A stretch of 64,000 bases of DNA from Betaproteobacteria bacterium. GTDB lineage: Bacteria > Pseudomonadota > Gammaproteobacteria > Burkholderiales > Ga0077523. Where the stretch lies: assembly GCA_016125475.1 (NCBI GenBank), contig WGLR01000012.1, positions 124,001 to 188,000 of the forward strand. The letters are read 5' to 3'. A program made the position numbers and the translations under genes. Positions 55,440 through 63,245 of the stretch are shown here, piece after piece. Numbering within the stretch: position 1 is the first letter of the stretch; every line of letters starts with the position of its first letter. Under the pieces are notes generated by a model. It searched no databases, had not been told where the DNA came from, and saw only the letters and a list, made by a program, of their open reading frames with translations.

Positions 55440-57587
55440 ATGAAAAAGAGCAAGCTGCTTGTGCTGGTGGCCGTCGTGGCCGTGATCGTGCTGTTCTTCG
55501 CACTCGATCTCGGCCGCTTCTTCAGTCTCGACTACCTCAAGAGTCAGCAGGATTCCTTCGCGGCGTACTACCACGATCACACCGTCGTCACGCTCGCCGT
55601 GTACTTCCTCGTGTACGTCGCCGTCACCGGCCTGTCCCTTCCCGGCGCGACGGTCCTCACGCTTGCCGCCGGTGCGCTGTTCGGGCTCGTCACGGGCACG
55701 ATCGTCGTGTCGTTCGCGTCGACGGTCGGCGCGACCACTGCATTCCTCGCGAGCCGGTTCCTGTTTCGTTCCGCGGTACAGGAACGGTTCGGAGACCGTC
55801 TCAGGACGGTCAACGCAGGCGTCGAGCGGGAGGGGCCTTTCTACCTCCTCACGCTGCGTCTGGTGCCCGTCGTGCCGTTCTTCGTGATCAACCTCGTCAT
55901 GGGGCTGACGGCCATGAAGGCGCGTACCTTCTACTGGGTGAGCCAGGTCGGCATGTTCGCGGGTACGGTGGCCTACGTGAACGCCGGGACGCAACTGGGC
56001 AGGATCGAAACGCTGCGCGACGTCGCGTCCCCGGCGCTCATCGGCTCTCTCGTGGCGCTGGGCTTCCTCCCGCTCGTTCTCAAGAAGCTCGTCGAGTTCA
56101 TCAAGGCACGCAAGGTCTACGCGGGCTGGAACAGGCCGAAGCGATTCGACCGGAACCTCGTCGTGATCGGCGCCGGGTCGGCGGGCCTCGTGTCCGCGTA
56201 CATCGCGGCCGCCGTCAGGGCAAAGGTCACCCTGATCGAGAAGCACCGCATGGGCGGGGACTGCCTGAACACGGGGTGCGTGCCGTCGAAGGCGCTGATC
56301 AGGTCCGCCAAGTTCCTTTCGCACGTGCAGCGCTGCCGGGAATTCGGCATCCGTGGCGCGAGTGCGGAGTTCGACTTCGGCGAGGTCATGGCGCGCGTGC
56401 AGCGCGTCGTCTCCGAGGTGGCTCCGCACGATTCCGTGGAGCGCTATACGGGACTCGGCGTCGAGTGCCTCCAGGGCGAGGCGACGATCACGTCACCGTG
56501 GACAGTGGACGTCCGCACGTCGACGGGGACTCGCACGCTCACGACCCGTTCCATCGTCGTCGCGGCGGGTGCGCGGCCATTCGTGCCCCCGATCCCCGGC
56601 ATCGAGGAAACCGGCTACCTGACCTCGGACACGCTCTGGGACATTCGCGAGCTTCCGGCGCGCCTGGTCGTGCTCGGTGGCGGGCCGATCGGTTGCGAAC
56701 TCGCGCAGGCCTTTGCGCGCTTCGGCTCGAAGGTGACGCAGGTCGAGATGCTCCCGCGGATCATGATGCGCGAGGATCCCGAGATCTCGGACATGGTCAT
56801 GGCGCGCTTCCGTGCGGAGGGCGTGGACGTGCTCGTGAATCACAAGGCCGCACGATTCGCGTTCGAGGGCGGCGAGAAGGTGCTCTACGCCGAGACGGAA
56901 GGCCGGGAAGTGAGGATCGCGTTCGACCAGCTGATCTGTGCGGTGGGGCGGGTCGCGAACACGACGGGCTACGGACTCGAGACGCTCGGGATTCCGACCA
57001 CGAAGGCGCGCACGGTGGAAGTGAATGCCTTCATGGCCACGAAATTCCCGAACATCTTCGCGTGCGGCGACGTCGCGGGTCCGTATCAGTTCACGCACAC
57101 GGCCGCACATACGGCGTGGTACGCGTCGGTCAACGCGCTCTTCGGCCGGTTCAGGAAGTTCCGCGCTGATTTCTCGGTGATCCCGTGGGCGACCTTCACG
57201 GAGCCGGAAGTCGCGCGTGTCGGCCTGAACGAGACGGAGGCGCGGGAGAAGGGCGTCGCGTACGAGGTCACGACCTACGGCATGGACGACCTGGACCGTG
57301 CCATCGCGGACGGCGAGGCCCACGGCGTCGTGAAGGTGCTCACGGTGCCGGGGAAGGACAGGATCCTTGGCGTGACGATCGTGGGCGAGCACGCCGGCGA
57401 TCTCATCGCCGAGTTCGTGGCCGCGATGCGCCATCGCATCGGTCTGAACAGGATCCTCGGGACCATCCACATCTACCCGACGCTCGCCGAGGCGAACAAG
57501 TACGCTGCGGGCAACTGGAAGAAGGCGCACGCACCGGAGGCCGCATTGAACTGGCTCGCGCGCTATCACGCCTGGCAGCGCGGCTGA
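55440..57587 (+). CDS. TVP38/TMEM64 membrane domain fused to a mercuric-reductase-like disulfide oxidoreductase
   Basis: This 715-residue fusion starts with a DedA/TVP38-type membrane domain (about 1-230; five to six helices; VTGLSLPGATVLTLAAGALF and RLVPVVPFFVINLVMGL). It continues as an FAD/NAD(P) disulfide reductase (about 238-715). The latter has VVIGAGSAGLVSA, redox cysteines C275 and C280 in GGDCLNTGCVPSK, GRVANTTGYGLE, and the C-terminal dimerisation stretch HIYPTLAEANKYAAG. A mercury-specific C-terminal cysteine pair and heavy-metal domain are absent, so mercury reduction is not supported. It follows the phosphoesterase-like gene by 25 bases. Confidence 0.88.
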   Translation: MKKSKLLVLVAVVAVIVLFFALDLGRFFSLDYLKSQQDSFAAYYHDHTVVTLAVYFLVYVAVTGLSLPGATVLTLAAGALFGLVTGTIVVSFASTVGATTAFLASRFLFRSAVQERFGDRLRTVNAGVEREGPFYLLTLRLVPVVPFFVINLVMGLTAMKARTFYWVSQVGMFAGTVAYVNAGTQLGRIETLRDVASPALIGSLVALGFLPLVLKKLVEFIKARKVYAGWNRPKRFDRNLVVIGAGSAGLVSAYIAAAVRAKVTLIEKHRMGGDCLNTGCVPSKALIRSAKFLSHVQRCREFGIRGASAEFDFGEVMARVQRVVSEVAPHDSVERYTGLGVECLQGEATITSPWTVDVRTSTGTRTLTTRSIVVAAGARPFVPPIPGIEETGYLTSDTLWDIRELPARLVVLGGGPIGCELAQAFARFGSKVTQVEMLPRIMMREDPEISDMVMARFRAEGVDVLVNHKAARFAFEGGEKVLYAETEGREVRIAFDQLICAVGRVANTTGYGLETLGIPTTKARTVEVNAFMATKFPNIFACGDVAGPYQFTHTAAHTAWYASVNALFGRFRKFRADFSVIPWATFTEPEVARVGLNETEAREKGVAYEVTTYGMDDLDRAIADGEAHGVVKVLTVPGKDRILGVTIVGEHAGDLIAEFVAAMRHRIGLNRILGTIHIYPTLAEANKYAAGNWKKAHAPEAALNWLARYHAWQRG

Positions 57588-57752
57588 TTCCGGTCCCCAC
57601 CTGATTATTCGCGCGACGGCGGTGTCGTGTTCGACGCCCCCGCCGGGTGGGTGAACGAACGGATGCTGACCGAAGTCTATTCGGGCGTGCAGCCGATGAG
57701 CCCAGAGACCCGGGGCGCGACGCCTACCTCCATCACCCGAACAGGAGTCACG

Positions 57753-58553
57753 ATGTTCAAGAAGCTTGCGTTCGCCATCCTGCTCGCCATCGTTTCCACG
57801 GCGGCGTCCGCGTTCGATCACTCCCACGCCGCCTGGACGGCGCTGCTGAAGAAGCACGTGGTCCTTCTGGACGGCGGCAACGCGTCCCGGGTGGACTATT
57901 ACGGTTTCGCCACGGACATGCCGGCGCTGCAGCGCTATCTGGATTCACTGACCGCCGTGTCCCGATCCGAGTACGACGGCTGGACGAAGCCGCAGCGGCT
58001 CGCGTTCCTGATCAACGCCTACAACGCGTTCACGATCGACAAGGTCCTGATGCGCTATCCCGACCTCGAGTCCATCCGGGACTTCGGTCGCTTTTTCGGG
58101 AACCCCTGGAAAGACAGGTTCTTCACGCTCTTCGGCGAATCGGAGAATCTGGACGGCATCGAACAGGGCCTCATCCGTGCACCGGGCGTGTTCGATGAAC
58201 CGCGAATCCATTTCGCGGTGAACTGCGCGTCGATCGGTTGTCCGATGCTGCGCGAGGAAGCCTATGTGGCCGCGAGGCTCGATGCCCAGCTCGAGGAGCA
58301 GACCCGACGCTTTCTGTCGGACCGTTCGCGCAACCGCTACCGCGACGGCAGGCTCGAGGTCTCGAAGATCTTCGACTGGTATGCCAAGGATTTCGAAGCG
58401 GGTCACCACGGCATCACGTCGGTGCGGCAGTTTCTCGCCAGGTATGCGGACCTTCTTGCGGATTCCGACGCCGGCCGCGCCGCGGTTCGCGCGCAGAAGG
58501 CCGAGATCGACTATCTGGATTACGACTGGTCCCTCAACGACGTCAAGCACTGA
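57753..58553 (+). CDS. DUF547 secreted protein
   Basis: This 266-residue protein has a signal peptide (MFKKLAFAILLAIVSTAASA). It carries the DUF547 motifs FLINAYNAFTIDKVL near residue 86, HFAVNCASIGCPMLREEAY near 156, and a VSKIFDWYAKDF segment. The domain has no established function. AGGAG precedes the ATG. It is the last of the four genes starting at arsS, separated from the fusion gene by 165 bases in which I saw nothing else. Confidence 0.88.
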   Translation: MFKKLAFAILLAIVSTAASAFDHSHAAWTALLKKHVVLLDGGNASRVDYYGFATDMPALQRYLDSLTAVSRSEYDGWTKPQRLAFLINAYNAFTIDKVLMRYPDLESIRDFGRFFGNPWKDRFFTLFGESENLDGIEQGLIRAPGVFDEPRIHFAVNCASIGCPMLREEAYVAARLDAQLEEQTRRFLSDRSRNRYRDGRLEVSKIFDWYAKDFEAGHHGITSVRQFLARYADLLADSDAGRAAVRAQKAEIDYLDYDWSLNDVKH

Positions 58554-58576
58554 CGTCCGGGAGGTACACCCACGAA

Positions 58577-58616
58577 GGGACGGGAGGTCTCCTGTCGTTG
58601 TCGTTCGACCCGTCCC
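58577..58616. terminator. Hairpin between DUF547 and the small secreted protein gene
   Basis: A perfect eight-base inverted repeat (GGGACGGG with CCCGTCCC) with a 24-base loop lies between the convergent DUF547 and small-protein genes. No T-run follows. Confidence 0.35.
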
Positions 58617-58628
58617 GGGCGGGATCTC

Positions 58629-58889
58629 CTACATCTGGCCGAAGCGACGCTTCGCGGCCGCGACGCACTTCGCCTTCTGCTCGTCACCGAGCGAATCGCA
58701 CTTCTTCAAGGCGGCCATGTAGGCGTCCTTCGAGGTGCTCTGGTTCTGGGTGGACTGATCCTGCGACTCGGTCGAATTGGTCGCGTTGTCCTGACCCTGC
58801 TGTTGCGAGTCGGTGTCCGCCGCGAATGCCACGCCGCCGAGGGCGAGACCAAGGAACAGTGCGCTGAATGCTGCAACGAGCTTCGTCAT
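58629..58889 (-). CDS. Small secreted protein of unknown function
   Basis: This 86-residue protein has a signal peptide (MTKLVAAFSALFLGLALGGVAFA). A Gln/Ser/Asn-rich low-complexity stretch (about 25-53) precedes a basic C-terminal helix region with two cysteines (YMAALKKCDSLGDEQKAKCV). The cysteines are spaced 11 residues apart and may pair. I recognise no family. GAGG precedes the ATG. Confidence 0.75.
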   Translation of the reverse strand: MTKLVAAFSALFLGLALGGVAFAADTDSQQQGQDNATNSTESQDQSTQNQSTSKDAYMAALKKCDSLGDEQKAKCVAAAKRRFGQM

Positions 58890-59227
58890 GGTGTTACCTC
58901 ACTGTAGGTGTTCGGTAAGTGATGGCGCCCGCGAGACGCGACATTCGAACAGCGGGTGGTTACACGGCGAAAGTGCGTCTGGCACCCGTCGTCGTGGCCT
59001 GCGTCTCGTCGTGCGTTTGCGGGGTCGTTTCTCGTCGTCCGTCTCGCGACGGTCCGCGATCGACGCCCCTGGTCATGCGATCCGCATGTTCCGGGCCAGA
59101 GAGGGGTTCTGACGGTCTGCAGGAGCGCACTGCCCCGGCATCGAGGCAGTGGTGAACGACTGGCTGTACCGGGCCTCGCTCGCAGGGCACGCGAGGGTCG
59201 TGAACGCGTGCCGCGTGATCGTGCGGC
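58890..59227. other. Gap with no recognisable gene
   Basis: This 338-base stretch lies between the small secreted protein and the S41 protease genes. Short open frames exist on both strands but none has a supported start or a recognisable product. The part next to 58890 should hold the promoter of the small protein. Confidence 0.4.
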
Positions 59228-60583
59228 TCAGCTCCGAAGCGAGGCGTGCGAGAGGATCTCGATCGCGCGCTGCAACTGGGGATCCGCGGTGTCGACCCCC
59301 GATTTCGGCAGGGAACTGTTGTCGATCGGCGTCGCTTCGACCCCGGCGCTTGTGTGCGTGCGGTCGACGACGTCGTGAATCTGCGCCGGATCCGTCGCTG
59401 GCACGGCACTGGCGTCCGCGGAGCGGATCGTTCCATCGACGATCACGTCCGGCCGGATCCCCTTGCCATCGATCGCCCGGCCCGCCGGGGTGAGATAGCG
59501 TGCCGTGGTGAGCTTGAGCGCCGTGCCATCGCCCAGCGGGATGACGACCTGGACCGAGCCCTTGCCGAAGGTCTGCGTTCCCACGACGGTCGCCCGCTTG
59601 TGATCCTGCAGGGCGCCCGTGAGAATCTCGGCCGCGGAGGCCGATCCGCCGTTGACGAGAACGACCATCGGAATCGAGCGGAGTGCCGCCAGTGACGCGG
59701 CATGATCGTAGGCGTCGTCGGACGCATCGGGATCGCGCGGCGCGTACAGCGTCATGTTGGCCTGTCGCGATGCGCCCTGCGTCGTGACGACCAGTGTGTT
59801 GGACGGCAGAAACAGGCCCGCCACGTCGACTGCCGCGGTCATCAGGCCACCGGGATTGTCCCGGAGATCCAGGACGAGGCCCGTGACGAGCGCGCCGCGC
59901 GTCGCCACGATGTTGCCGAGGGACGACGCAGTCTCGACGGGTGTGCGTCGGGTGAACTGGCGAATTCGTATGTAAGCATAGGCGGAATCGAGGAAATCGG
60001 CTTGCACGCTGGGGGGGTGGATGGTGGCGCGGACGAGCGACACGACGCGGGGCAGGGAATCCCCGCCCCGAATGATGGTCACTGTCACGGGGGTGTCCGG
60101 CCTGCCGCGCGCGCGCTCGACCGCCTGGTCCAGCGTCATGCCTGCAACGTCCACGCCGTCGATCTTCGCGATGAGGTCGCCGGCGCGGATTCCGCCGTCA
60201 TGGGCCGGTGTGCCGGGTCGGACGCGAACGATCTCGATGAACCGCCCCGCCTTCCGCACCTCGATGCCGATGCCACCGAACCGTCCGACCGTCTGCTGCT
60301 GCAGCAGACGGTATTCGTCGGCATCGAGGAACATCGAGTGGGGGTCGAGCGACGTGAGTATGCTGTGGATCGCGGCCGCGTACAGCTTCTCCTCGTTGAC
60401 GGGATCCACGTACCGTCCCTTTATCGCGTCGACGATGCGTCCGAATGCGGCGAGCCGCGCGATGTCGGGAGAGGAGGCCGCCTCGTCGGCGCCATGTGCC
60501 GCGGCTGCGCCGATCAGAAGGGCGGTCGCGAGAATGCGGAGAGCCTGGCGGCCGAAGGTGCGGGTGAGTCTGACGATTTCCAT
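59228..60583 (-). CDS. S41-family C-terminal processing peptidase
   Basis: This 451-residue periplasmic protease has a signal peptide followed by the S41 N-terminal region. A PDZ domain comes next (VRPGTPAHDGGIRAGDLIAKI near residue 120), then the catalytic Ser-Lys dyad: Ser in NGGSASAAEILTGAL near 314 and Lys in GTQTFGKGSVQ near 340. Such enzymes cleave envelope proteins from their C-terminus. The start at 60583 gives a normal signal peptide but lacks a good ribosome-binding site. An ATG at 60637 adds 18 residues and has GAAGGGAAG upstream. Confidence 0.9.
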   Translation of the reverse strand: MEIVRLTRTFGRQALRILATALLIGAAAAHGADEAASSPDIARLAAFGRIVDAIKGRYVDPVNEEKLYAAAIHSILTSLDPHSMFLDADEYRLLQQQTVGRFGGIGIEVRKAGRFIEIVRVRPGTPAHDGGIRAGDLIAKIDGVDVAGMTLDQAVERARGRPDTPVTVTIIRGGDSLPRVVSLVRATIHPPSVQADFLDSAYAYIRIRQFTRRTPVETASSLGNIVATRGALVTGLVLDLRDNPGGLMTAAVDVAGLFLPSNTLVVTTQGASRQANMTLYAPRDPDASDDAYDHAASLAALRSIPMVVLVNGGSASAAEILTGALQDHKRATVVGTQTFGKGSVQVVIPLGDGTALKLTTARYLTPAGRAIDGKGIRPDVIVDGTIRSADASAVPATDPAQIHDVVDRTHTSAGVEATPIDNSSLPKSGVDTADPQLQRAIEILSHASLRS

Positions 60584-60969
60584 GTGTGCTGCCGTTCGTG
60601 AATGGGGGCCGGTGCGCGGATACGCTGTCCCGTTCATCGTTACGGATCTTCCCTTCCGGACTTGAGGCCGGGCACGCACATGGTAGCCCGGACCGGCGCA
60701 ATTCGCTGCCCCGCAAGGGAAAACGCGGATCATGCCTTGTGGTGTACAGCGTTGTGTAACGTTTTTTCGTGCATGTTTCGGGCTGGCCCGCCACGTGAGT
60801 CCTCACGCACGTGGCATGAAAGCATCCGTGCCGCAGGAGCGCGCGGCCGAGTGCCTGACGTCGGGCGATGCGCGCGGGCGGGCCACCCGTCCCGCGTGGC
60901 TCGTCGCTTATACTCGTCGCGCAGTCATGATGACGACGAATGCTGCGATTGCCTGCGGGAGGAACATCA
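60584..60969. other. Divergent gap between S41 protease and cysteine dioxygenase genes
   Basis: No gene is supported in this 386-base divergent region. It must carry the promoters of both neighbours. A short stem (CGTT-GTGT-AACG) followed by six T (60748-60765) is terminator-like, but no plus-strand gene ends nearby. Confidence 0.4.
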
Positions 60970-61560
60970 ATGGAACGCACGAGCGAACGTGCGCGCGAGG
61001 TCGACGCCGCCATGGCGGACATCCGCGCAATCGAGGAACGCGACGGGGTGACACGGGAGAGCATCGCCGCGATCCGGGCGCGGCTGCTGCAACTGGCTGC
61101 CCGCACGGATCTGTTCACGCCGGAGGATTTTCCGCCCCCGGGCGAGGGCGATGCGCGCAACTCGTGTCTGTACCGGCTCCACGAGGACGAGCAGCACAGA
61201 TTCGCCTTGTACGCGAACTCGACGAGCGGCAAGCGTTCGTCGCCGCCGCACAACCACACGACGTGGGCAGTGATCGTCGGCGTGTCGGGTGGCGACGAAC
61301 TGAACCGGTTCTACGACCGGACCGACGACGGCGGCGTGCGCGAGAAGGGGCAGGCCGTCGTACGTGCGGGTACGGGCGTCGCGTTCATGCCCGACGACAT
61401 CCACTCGATCCACATCGAGGCACCCGTGCTGAACTTCCACCTCTACGGCCTCGGTCTCGAACAGCTCACGCGCCGTGAGTACTACAAGCCCGCGGAGCAC
61501 GCGTGGTCGGTCTTTCCGCCGCACTCGGACATCCGCGAAGCCAGGCCGGGGCGGTCGTGA
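60970..61560 (+). CDS. Cysteine dioxygenase-family protein
   Basis: This 196-residue cupin has the iron ligands H94 and H96 in PPHNHTTWAVIVGVSG and a third His in PDDIHSIH (H145 or H148). Thiol dioxygenases of this family oxidise cysteine or 3-mercaptopropionate to the sulfinate, and the two cannot be separated here. GGGAGGAA precedes the ATG. The stop overlaps the GTG start of the rhodanese gene, which suggests a joint role in sulfur metabolism. Confidence 0.87.
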   Translation: MERTSERAREVDAAMADIRAIEERDGVTRESIAAIRARLLQLAARTDLFTPEDFPPPGEGDARNSCLYRLHEDEQHRFALYANSTSGKRSSPPHNHTTWAVIVGVSGGDELNRFYDRTDDGGVREKGQAVVRAGTGVAFMPDDIHSIHIEAPVLNFHLYGLGLEQLTRREYYKPAEHAWSVFPPHSDIREARPGRS

Positions 61561-63164
61561 GCGGTCGCATCGATCCCGTCACCCTGCGGGCGTGGCTGCT
61601 CGACGGTCACGAGCTCGCGTTGCTGGATGTGCGGGAACAGGGTGTCCACTATCGGGGCCACCCCTTTTTCGCGTGCTCCCTGCCGCTTTCCCGCCTCGAA
61701 CTCATGGTGACCGATCTCGTGCCCAGACCGTCCGTCCGCCTGGTGCTGCTGGACGGTGGCGACGGGGAAGCGCTGGCCGACCGGGCCGCGTCGAAGCTCG
61801 CGGCGCTCGGCTATTCGGACGTCTGGATTCTGGAAGGGGGTTGTCGCGCCTGGGCTGCGGACGGGGGCGAGCTGTTCAGCGGCGTGAACGTTCCGTCGAA
61901 GGCGTTCGGCGAATTCGTGGAGCACCACTTCGACACGCCCCGCATGCCGCCTGCGGACGTACGGCGCATCGCCGGCTCCGGACGGAAGGTCGTGATCCTC
62001 GATTCGCGCCCGTTCGCGGAATATCACCGCATGAACATTCCCGGCGGGATCGACGTCCCGGGCGCCGAACTCGCGTACCGGGTCCACGATCTCGCGCCCG
62101 ACCCCGACACGCTCGTCGTCGTGAACTGCGCGGGCCGCACGCGCAGCATCATCGGCTGTCAGTCGCTCCGCAACGCGGGCATTCCGAACGAGGTCGTCGC
62201 GCTGAAGGACGGCACGATGGGCTGGGACCTGGCGGGCTTCGAATGTGAACGTGGTGCCACGCGCGTCGCACCGCCGCCTTCGCCGGCCGGACTGGCCAGG
62301 GCGCGGCAGGCCGCCGAGCGCGTGGCCAAGCGCTTCCAGGTCAGGTTCGTCACGCGGGAGATCGCGCAGGCGTGGCTCCGGGACGCTACCCGGACGACCT
62401 TCCTGCTCGACGTCCGCTCGCGGGAAGAGTACGAGCTGGAGCACATCGACGGCTCGCGCCACGCACCAGGCGGACAGGTGGTTCAGGCCACGGACGAGTA
62501 CGTGGGCGTCCGAAATGGCCGCGTGATCCTCGTGGATCCCGCGCGCGTGCGCGCGGTGATGACCGCTTCGTGGCTCAACCAGATGGGATGGGACGACGTG
62601 CACGTGCTCGAACCGGACGGCAGCACCGGATTCGAGGGCTGGACCACGGTGAACGGGCCGCGGAGCGCGCCCGTCGCAGGTGGCCTGCCGCCCTGCCGGA
62701 CGATCGATCCGGAATCGCTGGCGTCGCGGCTTGGCGAACCGGGTGTCGACGTCGTCGATCTCGCGACGAGTCTGAAGTACCGCGACCGTCACGTGCCGGG
62801 CGCATGGTGGGCCGTCCGCGCCCGCCTGGAAGAAGCCCGGGCGCACGTGCGGGAGGCGCGAATGCTCGTCCTCACATCGGAAGACGGCATCCTCGCGATG
62901 CTGGCCGCCCCCGAGGCCGCCGCGCTCTGGCCTGACGCAGCGGTGAGCGTGCTGGCCGGCGGCAATGCCGGCTGGGTTTCGAAGGGACTGGATACGGAAA
63001 CGGGCATCGCGCGCACGACCACGTCGACGGACGACGTCTGGTACAAGCCCTACGACCACGCGAAGGACTACGAGAAGTACGCGCGCGAGTACCTGACGTG
63101 GGAGGTGGCGCTCGTCGAGCAGATCCGGCGCGATCCGACGATCCGCTTCAGGTCCTACGACTGA
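61557..63164 (+). CDS. Four-domain rhodanese-like protein with one active-site cysteine
   Basis: This 535-residue protein consists of four tandem rhodanese domains (about 1-110, 125-235, 265-370 and 385-490). Only the second has a catalytic-type loop, VVNCAGRTRS with C191. The matching loops of domains 1, 3 and 4 (LLDGGDGE, LVDPARVR, LTSEDGIL) lack cysteine. It probably moves sulfane sulfur via one site, while the others are structural. It is coupled to the thiol dioxygenase gene by a GTGA overlap. The C-terminus is rich in Lys, Asp and Tyr. Confidence 0.88.
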   Translation: MSGRIDPVTLRAWLLDGHELALLDVREQGVHYRGHPFFACSLPLSRLELMVTDLVPRPSVRLVLLDGGDGEALADRAASKLAALGYSDVWILEGGCRAWAADGGELFSGVNVPSKAFGEFVEHHFDTPRMPPADVRRIAGSGRKVVILDSRPFAEYHRMNIPGGIDVPGAELAYRVHDLAPDPDTLVVVNCAGRTRSIIGCQSLRNAGIPNEVVALKDGTMGWDLAGFECERGATRVAPPPSPAGLARARQAAERVAKRFQVRFVTREIAQAWLRDATRTTFLLDVRSREEYELEHIDGSRHAPGGQVVQATDEYVGVRNGRVILVDPARVRAVMTASWLNQMGWDDVHVLEPDGSTGFEGWTTVNGPRSAPVAGGLPPCRTIDPESLASRLGEPGVDVVDLATSLKYRDRHVPGAWWAVRARLEEARAHVREARMLVLTSEDGILAMLAAPEAAALWPDAAVSVLAGGNAGWVSKGLDTETGIARTTTSTDDVWYKPYDHAKDYEKYAREYLTWEVALVEQIRRDPTIRFRSYD

Positions 63165-63245
63165 TGCCCGACGCGGCCGGTGCGCCGTAGCCGAGTCCCC
63201 GTTGGTATGCTGTCCGGTCGCGTTCACATGCAGGGGGGTACCGCC

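Noticed and set aside
55440..57587. Mercuric reductase (merA) assignment
   Set aside because: The redox pair is present, but the C-terminal vicinal cysteines and heavy-metal domain are absent and no mer genes are nearby.
60748..60765. Stem plus six-T run as a rho-independent terminator
   Set aside because: The stem is only four to five pairs and no plus-strand gene ends before it; it lies in a divergent promoter region.
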